From the NCBI RefSeq assembly GCF_029023725.1, contig NZ_CP119075.1:3777501-3841500 (forward strand): DNA of 64,000 nucleotides, given 5' to 3'. This document shows positions 19,297 through 27,280 of this stretch, piece by piece (positions within the stretch are counted from its first letter, which is position 1; each line of letters begins with the position of its first letter). Both the position numbers and the translations under genes were made by a program. The notes under the pieces are model-generated. The model was not told the DNA's origin and searched no databases. It saw only the letters and a list, made by a program, of their open reading frames with translations. The DNA comes from Synoicihabitans lomoniglobus (GTDB lineage: Bacteria > Verrucomicrobiota > Verrucomicrobiia > Opitutales > Opitutaceae).

Positions 19297-20313
19297 ATGT
19301 CCGCATCCGCTTCATCTCCCGCTTCCTTTGACCTCATCGGCGTCGGCTCGCCCATCATGGACTTGCTCGCCCCGGTGCCCCTCGAGTTCCTCGCCCAACA
19401 CGTCGCCGGCGACAAGGGCGGCATGGTGCTCGTCAACGACGCCGAGATGAGCGCGATTCTCGCCCATCTCCCCGCCGCCCCCGAAACGTCCAGCGGCGGC
19501 TCCGCCGCCAACGCGACCGTCAACGCCGCCCGCCTCGGCCTGCGCGCGACCTACCTCGGCAAGCTCGGCAACTGCGCGGTCGCCGCCGCCTACCGCGCCC
19601 GCTTCGCCGAACTCGGCATCGATACGTCCCGCTTTAAAACCGGCGACGTCCCCAACGCCCGTTCGCTCATCCTCACCACGCCCGACGCCGACCGCACCAT
19701 GCGCACCGACCTCGGCGCCGCCATGACCCTCTCGCCCGACGAGATCACCGCCGCCGATTTCGCCAGTTGCCGTCACTTGCACATGGAGGGCTACCTCGTG
19801 TTCAACGAGGCCCTCGCCGACGCCGTCCTGGCCGCCGCCCGCGCCGCCGGCTGCACCGTCTCCGTCGATCTCGCTTCCTTTGAGGTGATCAACGCCACGC
19901 GCCCCTGGATCTTCAAACAACTCGCCACCGGCATCGACATCGTCTTCGCCAACGAGGACGAGATCCGCGCCCTCTTCGAGGACAAGACGTCCGGCTTCGA
20001 CGAACTCGCCCGCCGCCTCGCCTCCCACGGCGTGACCGCCGCCGTCAAGGTCGGCAAGGACGGCGCCTGGATCGCCCAGGGCGACGAGCTCCACCGCATC
20101 GAACCCGTCGCGGTCGCCAACGTCATCGACACCAACGGGGCCGGTGATAGCTGGGCCGCCGGATTCCTCTCCGCCCACCTGCGCGGCAAATCCCTCGCCG
20201 AGTCCGGCCGCATCGCCAGCCACGTCGGCGCCGCCACCGTGCAACACCTCGGTCCCATCATCCCCGACGACCAGTTCAAGGCCCTCACCGAGCGCCTCGC
20301 CACCCTCGCCTAG
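19297..20313 (+). CDS. PfkB-family kinase, adenosine-kinase-like
   Basis: A 338-residue ribokinase-superfamily enzyme. It starts with FDLIGVGSPIMDLLAPV, has the GGSAANATVNAARLGL substrate-binding segment, and carries the C-terminal PfkB signature DTNGAGDSWAAGFLSAHL, whose Asp is the catalytic base. The spacing and the 'GSP(I/M)(M/V)D' start fit bacterial adenosine-kinase-like members, which phosphorylate adenosine or related nucleosides. Ribose or fructose substrates cannot be excluded. Codon use is extremely C-rich at third positions, as in the following SOS genes. Confidence 0.88.
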   Translation: MSASASSPASFDLIGVGSPIMDLLAPVPLEFLAQHVAGDKGGMVLVNDAEMSAILAHLPAAPETSSGGSAANATVNAARLGLRATYLGKLGNCAVAAAYRARFAELGIDTSRFKTGDVPNARSLILTTPDADRTMRTDLGAAMTLSPDEITAADFASCRHLHMEGYLVFNEALADAVLAAARAAGCTVSVDLASFEVINATRPWIFKQLATGIDIVFANEDEIRALFEDKTSGFDELARRLASHGVTAAVKVGKDGAWIAQGDELHRIEPVAVANVIDTNGAGDSWAAGFLSAHLRGKSLAESGRIASHVGAATVQHLGPIIPDDQFKALTERLATLA

Positions 20314-20386
20314 CTCCACTTGGTAGGGGCTCCGCTCGCGGAGACCGGACCGCAGAAGCGTGGTGACGAGAGCGAGGGGCAGAGTG

Positions 20387-20450
20387 TGCTGGGTAGGCCG
20401 CGAGCTTGCTCGCGCATTGCGGCGAGAGACGGTTGATCAAGTTGGGGAGC
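20387..20450 (+). repeat. 64-base direct repeat, copy 1
   Basis: Runs from TGCTGGGTAGG through the palindrome GCGAGCTTGCTCGC to GACGGTTGATCAAGTTGGGG and AGC. It matches 20571-20634 at about 59 of 64 positions. The copies lie 184 bases apart. Confidence 0.85.
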
Positions 20451-20570
20451 GGCGTAGCCCAACAGGATGGACCGCGGACAAGGTAGGGCGCTTTCGCCGA
20501 AAGCGCCGCCACAGAGGCGTGGTGGAGAGAGCGCGAGCGAGCTCGCGGCCTACAACCTGGAGGGGGTGCC

Positions 20571-20634
20571 TGCTGGGTAGGCTGCGAGCTTGCTCGCGCT
20601 TTGCGGTAGGAGACGGTTGATCAAGTTGGGGAGC
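20571..20634 (+). repeat. 64-base direct repeat, copy 2
   Basis: Second copy of the repeat at 20387-20450, with five substitutions. Three are clustered just after the palindrome (CGA versus TAG). Confidence 0.85.
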
Positions 20635-20827
20635 AGGCGTGGCGTGGAGGATGGAACACGGTCGTCGCAGGCAACGCCCCTGCACTGGGATGGCGCGTCC
20701 TGCTGGCTGTGTCTCCGCTCGCGGAGACCGCGTCGTCGTCCAACGCCCCGTCCGCCCGCACTGCGCTTTTCCCGTCCAACGACTTACATCGCAATTGCGT
20801 TCCGCAGTTGCGCAGCGCCTCGACTAG

Positions 20828-20841
20828 TGTTCATTTGAACA
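20828..20841 (+). promoter_or_regulatory. LexA operator (SOS box) of lexA
   Basis: A perfect palindrome TGTTC-ATTT-GAACA ending one base before the lexA ATG. It matches the TGTTC-N4-GAACA LexA motif reported for Verrucomicrobia. Bound LexA here would block initiation of the lexA-imuA-imuB-dnaE2 cassette, giving autorepression and DNA-damage induction. Confidence 0.85.
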
Positions 20842-20842
20842 C

Positions 20843-21463
20843 ATGTTAACGCCCAAGCAGCAAGCCGTGCTCGACTACGTGGAATCCTCCCACGCCCGCC
20901 ACGGTTTGTTTCCCACCCTCCGGGAAATTCAGGCTCACTTCGGCTTCGCCAGCCCCTTCGCCGCCACCCGCCACCTCCAGGCGTTGGAGAAAAAAGGCGC
21001 CCTCACGCGCCACCCCGGCAAGGCCCGTGCCTTCACCCTCGCGTCCCCTCGCGAGCCAAAGCCGTCGCTCCTCCGCATTCCGGTCTTCGGCGTCATCCCG
21101 GCCGGTCTGCCTGCCGCCAACAGTCAGGAGCTCGAGCCCGACGAAACCGTCGCCGTCTCCGCCGCCGATCTCGGCCTGCCCACCCGCTCCCGCCTCTTCG
21201 GCCTGCGCGTGCACGGCGACTCGATGACCGGCGCCAACATCATCGAGGACGACATCGTCTTCCTCACGCCCGGCGAACCTCGTGCCGGCCAAATCGTCGC
21301 CGCCCTGCTCGACGGTGAATCCACCCTCAAACGTTTCCTGCACCACGCCGGCCGTCCTTTTCTGCGCGCCGAAAACCCCCGCTACCCCGACCTGCTGCCC
21401 GCCGAGGAACTCCTCATTCAAGGCATCATGGTCGGCCTGCTGCGCCGAGGCCACGGCTCGTAA
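20843..21463 (+). CDS. lexA: LexA SOS repressor
   Basis: A 206-residue repressor and self-cleaving protease. The N-terminal winged helix-turn-helix is TLREIQAHFGFASPFAATRHLQALEKKGAL. The cleavage site is the Ala-Gly in FGVIPAGLP, and the catalytic dyad is Ser in GDSMTGANI with Lys in ESTLKRFL. RecA filaments on damaged DNA stimulate cleavage. An SOS box abuts the start codon. It heads the imuA-imuB-dnaE2 mutagenesis cassette, so the repressor and the error-prone polymerase system are induced together. Confidence 0.97.
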   Translation: MLTPKQQAVLDYVESSHARHGLFPTLREIQAHFGFASPFAATRHLQALEKKGALTRHPGKARAFTLASPREPKPSLLRIPVFGVIPAGLPAANSQELEPDETVAVSAADLGLPTRSRLFGLRVHGDSMTGANIIEDDIVFLTPGEPRAGQIVAALLDGESTLKRFLHHAGRPFLRAENPRYPDLLPAEELLIQGIMVGLLRRGHGS

Positions 21464-21558
21464 CGAACGTCCTCCGTTCCGCCCCTCCGCTTCGCGTCCC
21501 CTTCTCTTTATTCAACCTTCACTCGTCAGTCTCCGTCATTCCTCCTCCCGCTCCATCT

Positions 21559-22188
21559 CTGGCGGCGCTTCGGCACCTCATCGCCGCGCGCTTTCCGTCC
21601 GCTCCCCGGACGGCCGGAGCCCGCCTGCGCACGAACCTGCCGGCGATCGATGACCTCACCGGCGGTGGCCTTCCTCTCGCCGCTCTGACCGAATGCGTGT
21701 GCGCCACGCCCAGCTGCGGCAGCCACCTCCTGCTCGGCCATTTGCTCGCCGTCACGCGCCAATCCCGGCAACGCGTCGCGCTGGTTGACCCCACCGACAG
21801 CTTCGACCCCGAGTCCCATCCGCCCGCCCACTTGGAGCACCTCGTCTGGGCGCGCGGCGGCACCACCGCCACCGCCCTCACCGTCGCCGACCTCTTTGCC
21901 CGCGATGCCAACCTCGGCCTCGTCGTGCTCGATCTGCGTTCCGCTCCCGCGCACGAACTGCGCCGCGTGCCCGCTCCGCTCTGGTATCGCCTGCAACGCG
22001 CCGTCGAAGGCACCGATCTCGCCCTGCTCGTGCTCTCCCCTCGCGCCCTCGTGCCGAGCGCCGCCCTGCGCTTCGCCCTCAAACAAAGTCACCCGCTGCC
22101 CGCTCTCCACCAAGACCGCCCCGCCAACCTCGCGACTCTCTCGCTCACCCTCCAACGCCACCGCCAAGCGCACGCCCTCTCCGCCTAA
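21559..22188 (+). CDS. imuA: ImuA-like mutagenesis cassette protein
   Basis: A RecA-like protein without clear ATPase motifs. In known lexA-imuA-imuB-dnaE2 cassettes ImuA bridges RecA or ImuB to the DnaE2 polymerase. The frame is coding from at least LAALRHLIAARFPSA, through LRTNLPAIDDLTGGGLPLAA, to the end at 22188. No ATG exists in the conserved N-terminal part. I set the start at CTG 21559; ATT 21538 is an alternative, and GTG 21697 would remove the conserved LPAIDDLTGGGLP segment. The gap to lexA is about 95 bases. The start is uncertain; the identity is supported by position and by the GGGLPLAALTE motif. Confidence 0.75.
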   Translation: MAALRHLIAARFPSAPRTAGARLRTNLPAIDDLTGGGLPLAALTECVCATPSCGSHLLLGHLLAVTRQSRQRVALVDPTDSFDPESHPPAHLEHLVWARGGTTATALTVADLFARDANLGLVVLDLRSAPAHELRRVPAPLWYRLQRAVEGTDLALLVLSPRALVPSAALRFALKQSHPLPALHQDRPANLATLSLTLQRHRQAHALSA

Positions 22189-22236
22189 CCAGTCACCACC
22201 ACTTCAACTTCAAACTTCCTACTGCCACCGTTCCCT

Positions 22237-23712
22237 TTGTTTGCCGTCCTCCACCTTCCCGACTTCGCGCTGCAAGCCCTGCTGCGCACCTCCCCCGACC
22301 TCGCCGCCCGCCCCGTCGCGTTGCTCGACGGTGAACGCAAACGCGCCCTCGTCACCGCCCTCACACCCGCCGCCCGCGCCGCTGGCGTCGAATCCGGGCT
22401 GACCGCTCCGGCCGCGCTCGCCCGCTGCGCCGATCTCCTCCTGCGCCAACGCCAACCCACCGCCGAAGCCGAGGCCCGCGCCGCCTTGCTCGGCACCGCC
22501 GCCAGCCTGTCACCCCTCGTCGAAGACACCGCGCTCGGCGTCGCCACCGCCGACGTCACCGCCCTGCCCGCCGGCCAACGCCAACCGCGTCTGCACGCCG
22601 CGCTCGCCCGCCTTGGTGGCCTCGGTTTCACCGCCACCGCCGGACTCGCCCCCACGCCCCTGCTGGCGTTTTACGCCGCGTCCCTCGACCAGACCGAGCC
22701 CGTGCGCGTGGTCACCAACCCCACCGCCTTTTTGGCCCCGCTCCCCCTCGCCGTCGCCGAGCCCACCGCCGAACAAAACGACATCCTGCAACTCTGGGGT
22801 GTGCGCACCCTCGGCGCCCTCACCCAACTCTCCAAGGCCGACGTCGCCCAACGCCTCGGCCCCACCGGACTCGCCCTCTGGGAACGCGCCGCCGGCCAGG
22901 CCACCCGCCCCATCCAGCCGCTCCCGCCGCCGCAAACCTTTGCCGCCGAGCTCGAGTTGGAAGACCCCATCGAAACCCTCGAACCCCTGCTCTTCCTGCT
23001 GCGCCGTTTCGTCGATCGCCTCGCCCACGATCTGCAGGCCGTGGCGCTCGTCGCCGCCGAACTCGATCTCACGCTCACCCTCGACAACGAGCAGACCCAC
23101 CAACGCACCATCCGGCTGCCCGAGCCCACCGCCGATCCCGACCTGCTCCTGCGCACCCTGCAGTCCCACCTCGACACCGTGCAGACCGACTCCGCCGTCG
23201 TCGCCGCCCGTCTGTTTCTCCATCCCACCCGCGCCCTTCATCGCCAGCACGGCCTCTTCGATTCCAGCCTGCGCGACCCCAACGGTTTCGCCGAGACTCT
23301 CGCCCGCACCGCCGCCCTGCTCGGCAGCGACCGCGTCGGCACGCCGCAGCCCCAGGACACCCACCGCCCCGATGTCACCACCCTCGTCGCTCCCGCCGCC
23401 CTCGTGGAACCCACCACCGCCGCGCCCGCCCTGCCCGCCCACGGCCTGCCGCTGCGCCGCTTCCGTCCGCCACTCCCCGCTCGCGTGGAACTCCAGAGCC
23501 GCCACCGCGTCCCCGCCTACCTTTGGACAGAAAATATCACCGGCCCCATCACCGCCCATCACGGTCCGTGGCGGGCCAGCGGCGATTGGTGGCAGGCCGA
23601 CCACGCCTGGGCGCGTCAGGAATGGGACATCGCCCTCGGCGAACCCCACCCCGGCCTCTACCGCCTAACCGAAACCCCCACCGGCTGGTATCTGGACGGC
23701 GAATACGATTAA
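22237..23712 (+). CDS. imuB: ImuB, Y-family polymerase-like protein
   Basis: A 491-residue DinB/UmuC-fold protein. In characterised cassettes ImuB is catalytically inactive and links DnaE2 to the beta clamp. It starts at TTG 22237 (FAVLHLPDFALQALL). The palm region PVALLDGERKRALVTALTPA lacks the usual paired acidic residues (an 'S.DEA' equivalent is not seen: TALGVATADVTAL). This agrees with a non-catalytic Y-family role. Third-position C/G content is very high. It lies 48 bases downstream of imuA and is followed by a long inverted repeat before dnaE2. Confidence 0.88.
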   Translation: MFAVLHLPDFALQALLRTSPDLAARPVALLDGERKRALVTALTPAARAAGVESGLTAPAALARCADLLLRQRQPTAEAEARAALLGTAASLSPLVEDTALGVATADVTALPAGQRQPRLHAALARLGGLGFTATAGLAPTPLLAFYAASLDQTEPVRVVTNPTAFLAPLPLAVAEPTAEQNDILQLWGVRTLGALTQLSKADVAQRLGPTGLALWERAAGQATRPIQPLPPPQTFAAELELEDPIETLEPLLFLLRRFVDRLAHDLQAVALVAAELDLTLTLDNEQTHQRTIRLPEPTADPDLLLRTLQSHLDTVQTDSAVVAARLFLHPTRALHRQHGLFDSSLRDPNGFAETLARTAALLGSDRVGTPQPQDTHRPDVTTLVAPAALVEPTTAAPALPAHGLPLRRFRPPLPARVELQSRHRVPAYLWTENITGPITAHHGPWRASGDWWQADHAWARQEWDIALGEPHPGLYRLTETPTGWYLDGEYD

Positions 23713-23718
23713 TTTTTC

Positions 23719-23846
23719 GGAGTTTAACCACAGATGGACACAGATAAACACAGATTTTTCAGACCAAGCACTGGAGCAGCACTCACCGTCCCGGTAGCGA
23801 CTCTGGATCTGTGTCTATCCGTGTTCATCTGTGGTTAAAAAACTCC
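23719..23846. repeat. long inverted repeat between imuB and dnaE2
   Basis: The left arm 23719-23755 (GGAGTTTAACCACAGATGG onward) is complementary to the right arm 23807-23846 (ATCTGTGTCTATCCGTG to AAAAAACTCC). Over the 30 core bases there are about three mismatches, around a loop of about 50 bases. The AACCACAGATG(G/A)ACAC(A/G)GAT core resembles a repeat common in planctomycete and verrucomicrobial genomes. The right arm ends 6 bases before the dnaE2 start, so an RNA hairpin here could affect dnaE2 expression. Confidence 0.85.
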
Positions 23847-23851
23847 GTTGC

Positions 23852-26800
23852 ATGCCTGCTTCCGCTTACATCGAGCTTCACGCCAACAGCGCGTTCAGTT
23901 TTCTGCGCGGAGCATCCATGCCGGACGCGCTCGCCGCGGAGGCCGCGCGACTGGAATTGCCCGCCGTCGCACTGTGTGACCGTGACGGCGTTTACGGCAC
24001 GCCCCGGTTCCACAGCGCCACCCGCGCCCAAGGCGTGCGGCCACTCATCGGGTGTGAACTCACCCTCCACGACGGGGCGGTGCTGCCGTTGCTGGTGGAG
24101 AACCGCACCGGCTACGAAAACCTCTGCCAACTCATCTCGCTCACCAAACAGACTCCCCGCGACCTGTCCGCCAAAGCCGCGGCGAAGGCGGAGCGCAAGC
24201 GTCCCTGCTTCGCGACATGGGACGAACTCTCCACGCATTCCGAGGGGTTAATCGCGCTCACCGGCGACGCCGAGGGGCCTCTGCTCACCGCATGGCAGCG
24301 TGGCGGAACCTCTGCCGCCGCAACCGCGTTGGACCAATTGCAACGGGTCTTCGGCCCCGACCGACTTTACGTCGAGGTGCAACGTCACCGCGTGCGCGGC
24401 GAGGAACGCGCCGTCAGCTTTCTGGGCGATCTTGCCGCCGCGCGCCACCTCCCGCTCCTCGCCACCGGCGGCGCCACCCAGGCCACCCGCGACGCCCGCA
24501 GCGTGGCCGATGTATTCACTTGTTTGCGACACCACACCACCCTGGACGAAGTCGGCCGGCTGCTCGCGCCCAACGCCGAACGTCACCTGCACTCCGCCCG
24601 GGTCATGCAGCAACGTTTCGCCGACCTGCCGACCGCGCTCACCAACACGCAACGTCTCGCCGACCGCCTCACCTTTTCGCTCGAAAATCTCGGTTACCAA
24701 TTCCCCGACTTCCCGGTGCCGGCCGGGCACGACATGACGTCATGGCTGCGTGAACAAACCTACGCCGGCATCCGTGAGCTCGTGCCGGCAGTCACCGCCG
24801 CTTACCGCCGCCAAATCGACACCGAACTCGCGCTCATCGCCAAGCTCGGTTTCGACGGCTACTTCCTCATCGTCGCCGACATCTGCCGCTGGGCTCGCGA
24901 CCACCACATCCTCGTGCAGGGCCGGGGCTCCGCCGCCAACAGCGTGGTGTGTTTCGCGCTGCGCATCACGGCGGTCGATCCGGTGAAACATCGGCTGCTG
25001 TTTTCCCGCTTTCTCAGCGAAGGCCGCGTGGGCCACGACGGTCGGCCTTCCTGGCCCGACATCGATCTCGATTTCCCCAGCGGTGATCTGCGCGAGTCCG
25101 TCATCCAGGAGGTCTACGCCCGCTACGCCCCGCACGGCGCGGCCATGACCGCCAACGTCATCACCTACCGCGGTCGCGGCACCACGCGCGAATTGGGCAA
25201 AGTCCTCGGCCTGCCCGACGACGTCATGGACCGCTTTTCAAGTCTCTACCACGGCGGCGACTTTCCCCACACCATCGACCTCGAAGCACAGCTCGCCCAG
25301 TCCGGCCTCGCCAGCGATCACCCGCGCGCCGCCACCATGGTCCGGGTTTACCAACAGATGCACGGACTGCCCCGCCACCTCGGCCAACACTCGGGCGGCA
25401 TGGTCATTTGCGGCGGACGACTCAATCGCGTCGTGCCGCTCGAACCGGCGTCCATGCCCCATCGCGTCGTCGTGCAATGGGACAAGGACGACTGCGAGGA
25501 TCTCGGCATCGTCAAAGTCGACCTGCTCGGGCTCGGCATGATGGCCACCCTCCAGGACACGTTTGAACTGTGCACCGCTCGCGGCGACCCGCTCTCGCTC
25601 GCCACCATTCCGGCCGACGATCCGGAGACTTTCCGCCTGATGCAGGAGGCCGATACCATCGGCGTTTTCCAGATCGAAAGCCGCGCCCAGATGTCGACCC
25701 TGCGTCGATTCAAGCCCGCCTGTTTCTACGACGTCGCCATGCAGGTCGCGATCGTGCGCCCCGGTCCCATCGTAGGCAAACTGGTGCATCCCATCATCCG
25801 GCGGCGCGAAGGTGCTGAACCCATCGTGTGCCTCGACCCCGAAGTCCACGAGCGCCTCAAACCCATTCTCGAACGCTCCTACGGCGTCGTGCTTTTCCAG
25901 GAACAGATGCTCGCCTGCGCCATGGAATTGGCCGCCTACGACGGAGCCCAGGCCGAGGAACTGCGCCGCTCCATGGGGTTCTCCCGCGGCACCGAGCGAC
26001 TCGAACGTGCCCTCAACAACCTGCGCACCGCCATGCGCGCCCACGGTTGGTCGGATCGCATCACCGAGATGCTGATCGAATCCGCCAGCAACTTCGCCCT
26101 CTACGGGTTCCCCGAGTCGCACTCCATGAGCTTCGCCCTGCTTGCCTATGCCAGCACGTGGCTGAAGGCGCATCGCCCGGCCGAGTTTGTCTGCGGCCTG
26201 CTCAACAACCAACCCATGGGCTTTTACGGCCCAGCCACGCTGGTGCAGGACTCCCGCCGCCACGGCGTCACCTTCCTCCCCGTGTGTGTGCAACAGTCCG
26301 CTTGGCGCTGCACGGTGGAGGATCGCTCCGGTCACGCCATTCCGGGAGTTAGACTCGGGTTGTGTTACGTCAAAGGCCTCTCGGCCGCGCGCACCGCCGC
26401 CATGCTCGATGCCCGCGCCATCCTGCCATTCACCAGCATCGAGGACTGGTTGGCGCGCACCAGCTTTGCCCCCGCCGAACGCCGGGCTCTCGCCGCGCTC
26501 GGCGCCCTCAACGCCTTGGCGACCCATCGCCGCGCCGCCCTGTGGCAAGTCGAAGCCGCATGGTCGTCCGACGAACCGCTGTTCCAACGCACGTATCAAC
26601 AATCTGAATTCGGTGAACTCACCGCCACCGAGCCGCCGCCGGATGTCGGGCCTAAAGCACGACCCACCACCCGCACCGCTTCTCCCCGTGGGTCGGGCTT
26701 TACGCCCGACACCTCCCCGCTCTCCGTCTCCGAATCTTCCCCTCCTTCCCCATTCCTGAAACCCATGACCCGCGCCGAACGCGTAACGGCCGACTTCACC

Positions 26801-27178
26801 GGCATGGGCCTGACCGCCGGCATCCACCCCATGGCTCACGTGCGCGCCGCGCTGCCCAATGTCTGGCGCGCGGGGGATTTGCCGCTCGGTCGCGACGGTC
26901 AGGAAGTCACGGTCGCGGGCAGCGTTATTTGCCGTCAGCGTCCCGGCACCGCCAAAGGGTTTGTCTTCATTTCCCTCGAAGACGAAACCGGCGTGGCCAA
27001 CTGCGTGGTGACGCCCGACAACTTCGAACGCCACCGCCTCGTCATTAATCTCGAACCAGCCCTGCGCATCTCCGGCCACCTCCAGATCCAATACGGCATC
27101 ATCCACATCAAAGCCGCCAAGATCACCGCCCTGCGGCTCGAATCCGTGCCCGCCCAAGCCTCCCACGACTTCCACTGA
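23852..27178 (+). CDS. dnaE2: error-prone DNA polymerase III alpha subunit DnaE2
   Basis: A 1108-residue C-family polymerase that performs damage-induced mutagenesis with ImuA/ImuB. I chose the ATG at 23852 (MPASAYIELHANSAFSFLRG). The N-terminal PHP domain reads YIELHANSAFSFLRGAS and LPAVALCDRDGVYG. The polymerase palm includes GRGSAANSVVCF and the acidic pair in WPDIDLDFPSGD. Later landmarks are GQHSGGMVICGG and KVDLLGLGMM, and a C-terminal OB domain (VTVAGSVICRQRPGTAKGFVFISLEDETG). Between about residues 929 and 970 there is a Pro/Ser/Thr-rich insert encoded partly by a pair of REP-like palindromes (26645-26710) that keeps the frame open. It is the last gene of the SOS cassette. Confidence 0.96.
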   Translation: MPASAYIELHANSAFSFLRGASMPDALAAEAARLELPAVALCDRDGVYGTPRFHSATRAQGVRPLIGCELTLHDGAVLPLLVENRTGYENLCQLISLTKQTPRDLSAKAAAKAERKRPCFATWDELSTHSEGLIALTGDAEGPLLTAWQRGGTSAAATALDQLQRVFGPDRLYVEVQRHRVRGEERAVSFLGDLAAARHLPLLATGGATQATRDARSVADVFTCLRHHTTLDEVGRLLAPNAERHLHSARVMQQRFADLPTALTNTQRLADRLTFSLENLGYQFPDFPVPAGHDMTSWLREQTYAGIRELVPAVTAAYRRQIDTELALIAKLGFDGYFLIVADICRWARDHHILVQGRGSAANSVVCFALRITAVDPVKHRLLFSRFLSEGRVGHDGRPSWPDIDLDFPSGDLRESVIQEVYARYAPHGAAMTANVITYRGRGTTRELGKVLGLPDDVMDRFSSLYHGGDFPHTIDLEAQLAQSGLASDHPRAATMVRVYQQMHGLPRHLGQHSGGMVICGGRLNRVVPLEPASMPHRVVVQWDKDDCEDLGIVKVDLLGLGMMATLQDTFELCTARGDPLSLATIPADDPETFRLMQEADTIGVFQIESRAQMSTLRRFKPACFYDVAMQVAIVRPGPIVGKLVHPIIRRREGAEPIVCLDPEVHERLKPILERSYGVVLFQEQMLACAMELAAYDGAQAEELRRSMGFSRGTERLERALNNLRTAMRAHGWSDRITEMLIESASNFALYGFPESHSMSFALLAYASTWLKAHRPAEFVCGLLNNQPMGFYGPATLVQDSRRHGVTFLPVCVQQSAWRCTVEDRSGHAIPGVRLGLCYVKGLSAARTAAMLDARAILPFTSIEDWLARTSFAPAERRALAALGALNALATHRRAALWQVEAAWSSDEPLFQRTYQQSEFGELTATEPPPDVGPKARPTTRTASPRGSGFTPDTSPLSVSESSPPSPFLKPMTRAERVTADFTGMGLTAGIHPMAHVRAALPNVWRAGDLPLGRDGQEVTVAGSVICRQRPGTAKGFVFISLEDETGVANCVVTPDNFERHRLVINLEPALRISGHLQIQYGIIHIKAAKITALRLESVPAQASHDFH
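26645..26710. repeat. inverted pair of REP-like palindromes inside dnaE2
   Basis: The left 23 bases (26645-26667, GTCGGGC-CTAAA-GCACGAC-CCAC) are the reverse complement, with two mismatches, of the right 23 bases (26688-26710, GTGG-GTCGGGC-TTTAC-GCCCGAC). Each is itself a palindrome flanked by the GTGG/CCAC tetranucleotide, as in REP elements. The 20-base spacer and both units keep the dnaE2 reading frame. Confidence 0.8.
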
Positions 27179-27280
27179 TGCCGGTCGACCATGACCAAGG
27201 TCACGGTGCCACTGCGGCATTGGTCACGACTGACACGATTCGTTTCGCGGTCCGTGATCCCGCTCGCCTAGCTGGGACGC

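Larger units (their letters stand above)
20314..20842. repeat. cluster of REP-like palindromes upstream of lexA
   Basis: A 529-base gap with no convincing gene and at least six palindromes. Four or five start with GTAG(G). They are at 20323-20343 (CTCCGC-TC-GCGGAG), 20393-20414 (CGCGAGC-TT-GCTCGCG), 20483-20507 (GGCGCTTTC-GCC-GAAAGCGCC), 20532-20553 in reverse (CGCGAGC-GA-GCTCGCG, then CTAC), 20577-20597 (GCGAGC-TT-GCTCGC), and 20711-20728 (GTCTCCGC-TC-GCGGAGAC). GTAG plus a palindrome in mixed orientations is the hallmark of REP/BIME elements. A 64-base direct repeat includes two of them. Confidence 0.8.

Noticed and set aside
20387-20634. Repeat pair considered as a CRISPR array
   Set aside because: Only two 64-base copies, 184 bases apart, with internal palindromes and no regular spacers or cas genes; REP-type explanation is better.
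25238-27220. 660-codon open frame antisense to dnaE2
   Set aside because: Opposite a conserved polymerase, no domain seen; shadow.
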